From Zygnema circumcarinatum (lineage: Eukaryota > Streptophyta > Zygnematophyceae > Zygnematales > Zygnemataceae), in contig CM074804.1 of NCBI GenBank assembly GCA_037447605.1, positions 8,383,893-8,411,372 of the forward strand: DNA of 27,480 bases. The letters are read 5' to 3'. Of the stretch, positions 26,958-27,480 are shown one piece after another. A program made the translations under genes and the position numbers. A model generated the notes under the pieces. That model was not told the DNA's origin. It searched no databases and saw only the letters and a list, made by a program, of their open reading frames with translations. Positions within the stretch are counted from its first letter, which is position 1; every line of letters starts with the position of its first letter.

Positions 26958-27480
26958 AGACAAGACACACTGAAGAGGCTGTGGGCGGCGAGAAAACCAT
27001 CATCTCTCACTTGCGTTTGGGGGTTGCAGAGCCTTTGTGCACATCCCACCTGAAAAGCGGAAGGGGAAGTTTGGGCCGAGAAGTTGGGAGGGAATATTTG
27101 TGGGTTATTCCCAAACCAGCGCACAGTATAGAATATGGAACCCTAGTGATCGCATCTTTGCAGAAAGCAGAGATGTTGAATTTGAAGAACACCTTGTGCA
27201 TCTTGGGGATGTGCTCGTTTGGGATGATGACATCGGACTTGACTTCGAGGAGATAGCCATAAGCAAAGATGTGAGTGTAACCAGTGAGGATCTGGGAAAT
27301 GGAGATGTTGAGGTGACAGGAACTGACACGACAGAGGCTGCTACGCAAGGGGCTAGGAATGCTACCACTGCCATACCACATAGCTCACCCGCGGGAGTCA
27401 TTGAGCCACAAGGGGAGAGCAGGAGGACTTCCGCACGGAGCACAAGGGGCATTGCACCAGCTAAACTTACTTATGATGAG
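26775..27480 (+). pseudogene. broken remainder of the copia integrase and downstream polyprotein
   Basis: From about 26775 the integrase homology leaves the upstream frame. It is traceable for about 200 bases in another frame that contains stops at 26822, 26882 and 26903. Near 27014 it shifts again into the frame that runs to the window end. The segment after 27014 resembles the normal integrase C-terminal part (CRAFVHIP, then IFVGYSQTSAQYRIW) and the variable linker before reverse transcriptase. At least two frameshifts and three stops make this copy unable to encode full integrase. Confidence 0.85.

Larger units (their letters stand above)
24442..27480 (+). mobile_element. Ty1/copia LTR retrotransposon, 5' part
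   Basis: The order is LTR with its own TATA, tRNA primer site, then a single-frame gag-protease-integrase reading frame. This is the copia order (integrase before reverse transcriptase). Reverse transcriptase, RNase H and the 3' LTR would lie beyond the window. The left edge is not fixed: TG at 24442 and TG at 24540 are both possible LTR starts. It is inserted next to, not inside, any gene I recognise. Confidence 0.9.

Overview
This window reads as nuclear DNA of a land plant. It holds four spliced protein-coding genes with plant-specific products (a GASA/snakin peptide, an SVR1-type plastid pseudouridine synthase, a CRTISO-like FAD oxidoreductase and an NB-ARC/TPR protein), a Ty1/copia element with a plant-type initiator-Met primer site, and very long GA/CT microsatellites. 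Introns are mostly about 60-600 bases. I cannot name the species. A non-seed plant is possible, but the sequence does not prove it. Layout, left to right. (1) 1-884: the 3' part of a GASA/snakin gene on the minus strand; its signal-peptide exon was not found. (2) 1037-2345: a GA array of about 109 units followed by nearly 900 bases of CT-rich DNA. (3) 2346-4646: no recognisable gene, but a cluster of CCACGT/G-box motifs and a symmetric CCAAT/CCACG dyad. (4) 4647-8997, minus: a complete ten-exon SVR1-like pseudouridine synthase. (5) 8998-10402: a divergent promoter interval with an ATATCG-rich stretch, a second dyad and a possible first exon. (6) 10403-14811, plus: a complete ten-exon CRTISO-like gene. 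(7) 14812-16344: intergenic, with a GGAT microsatellite and a G-rich purine tract. (8) 16345-23030, minus: a ten-exon NLR-like gene with a P-loop NB-ARC and C-terminal TPR-like helices. (9) 23031-24441: its upstream region, with a third dyad and a CCAAT/TATA pair facing the other way. (10) About 24442-27480, plus: the 5' half of a copia retrotransposon, intact through gag, protease and the start of integrase, then broken. It runs off the window. The exon models were built by hand from splice-site consensus, phase agreement and remembered family sequence. In the three long genes every phase closes: the coding lengths are 1446, 1746 and 4689 bases, all multiples of three. Two of the genes are expected to act in the plastid (SVR1-like in rRNA pseudouridylation, CRTISO-like in carotenoid-type chemistry), and they are transcribed away from each other from one short interval. 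The GASA peptide and the NB-ARC/TPR protein belong to families linked to defence or signalling. I see no sign that the four genes form one pathway. The most unusual observation is a roughly 53-bp symmetric module, CCAAT-N9-CCACG-N15-CGTGG-N9-ATTGG. It occurs at three places in or next to upstream regions, two of them with identical spacing.
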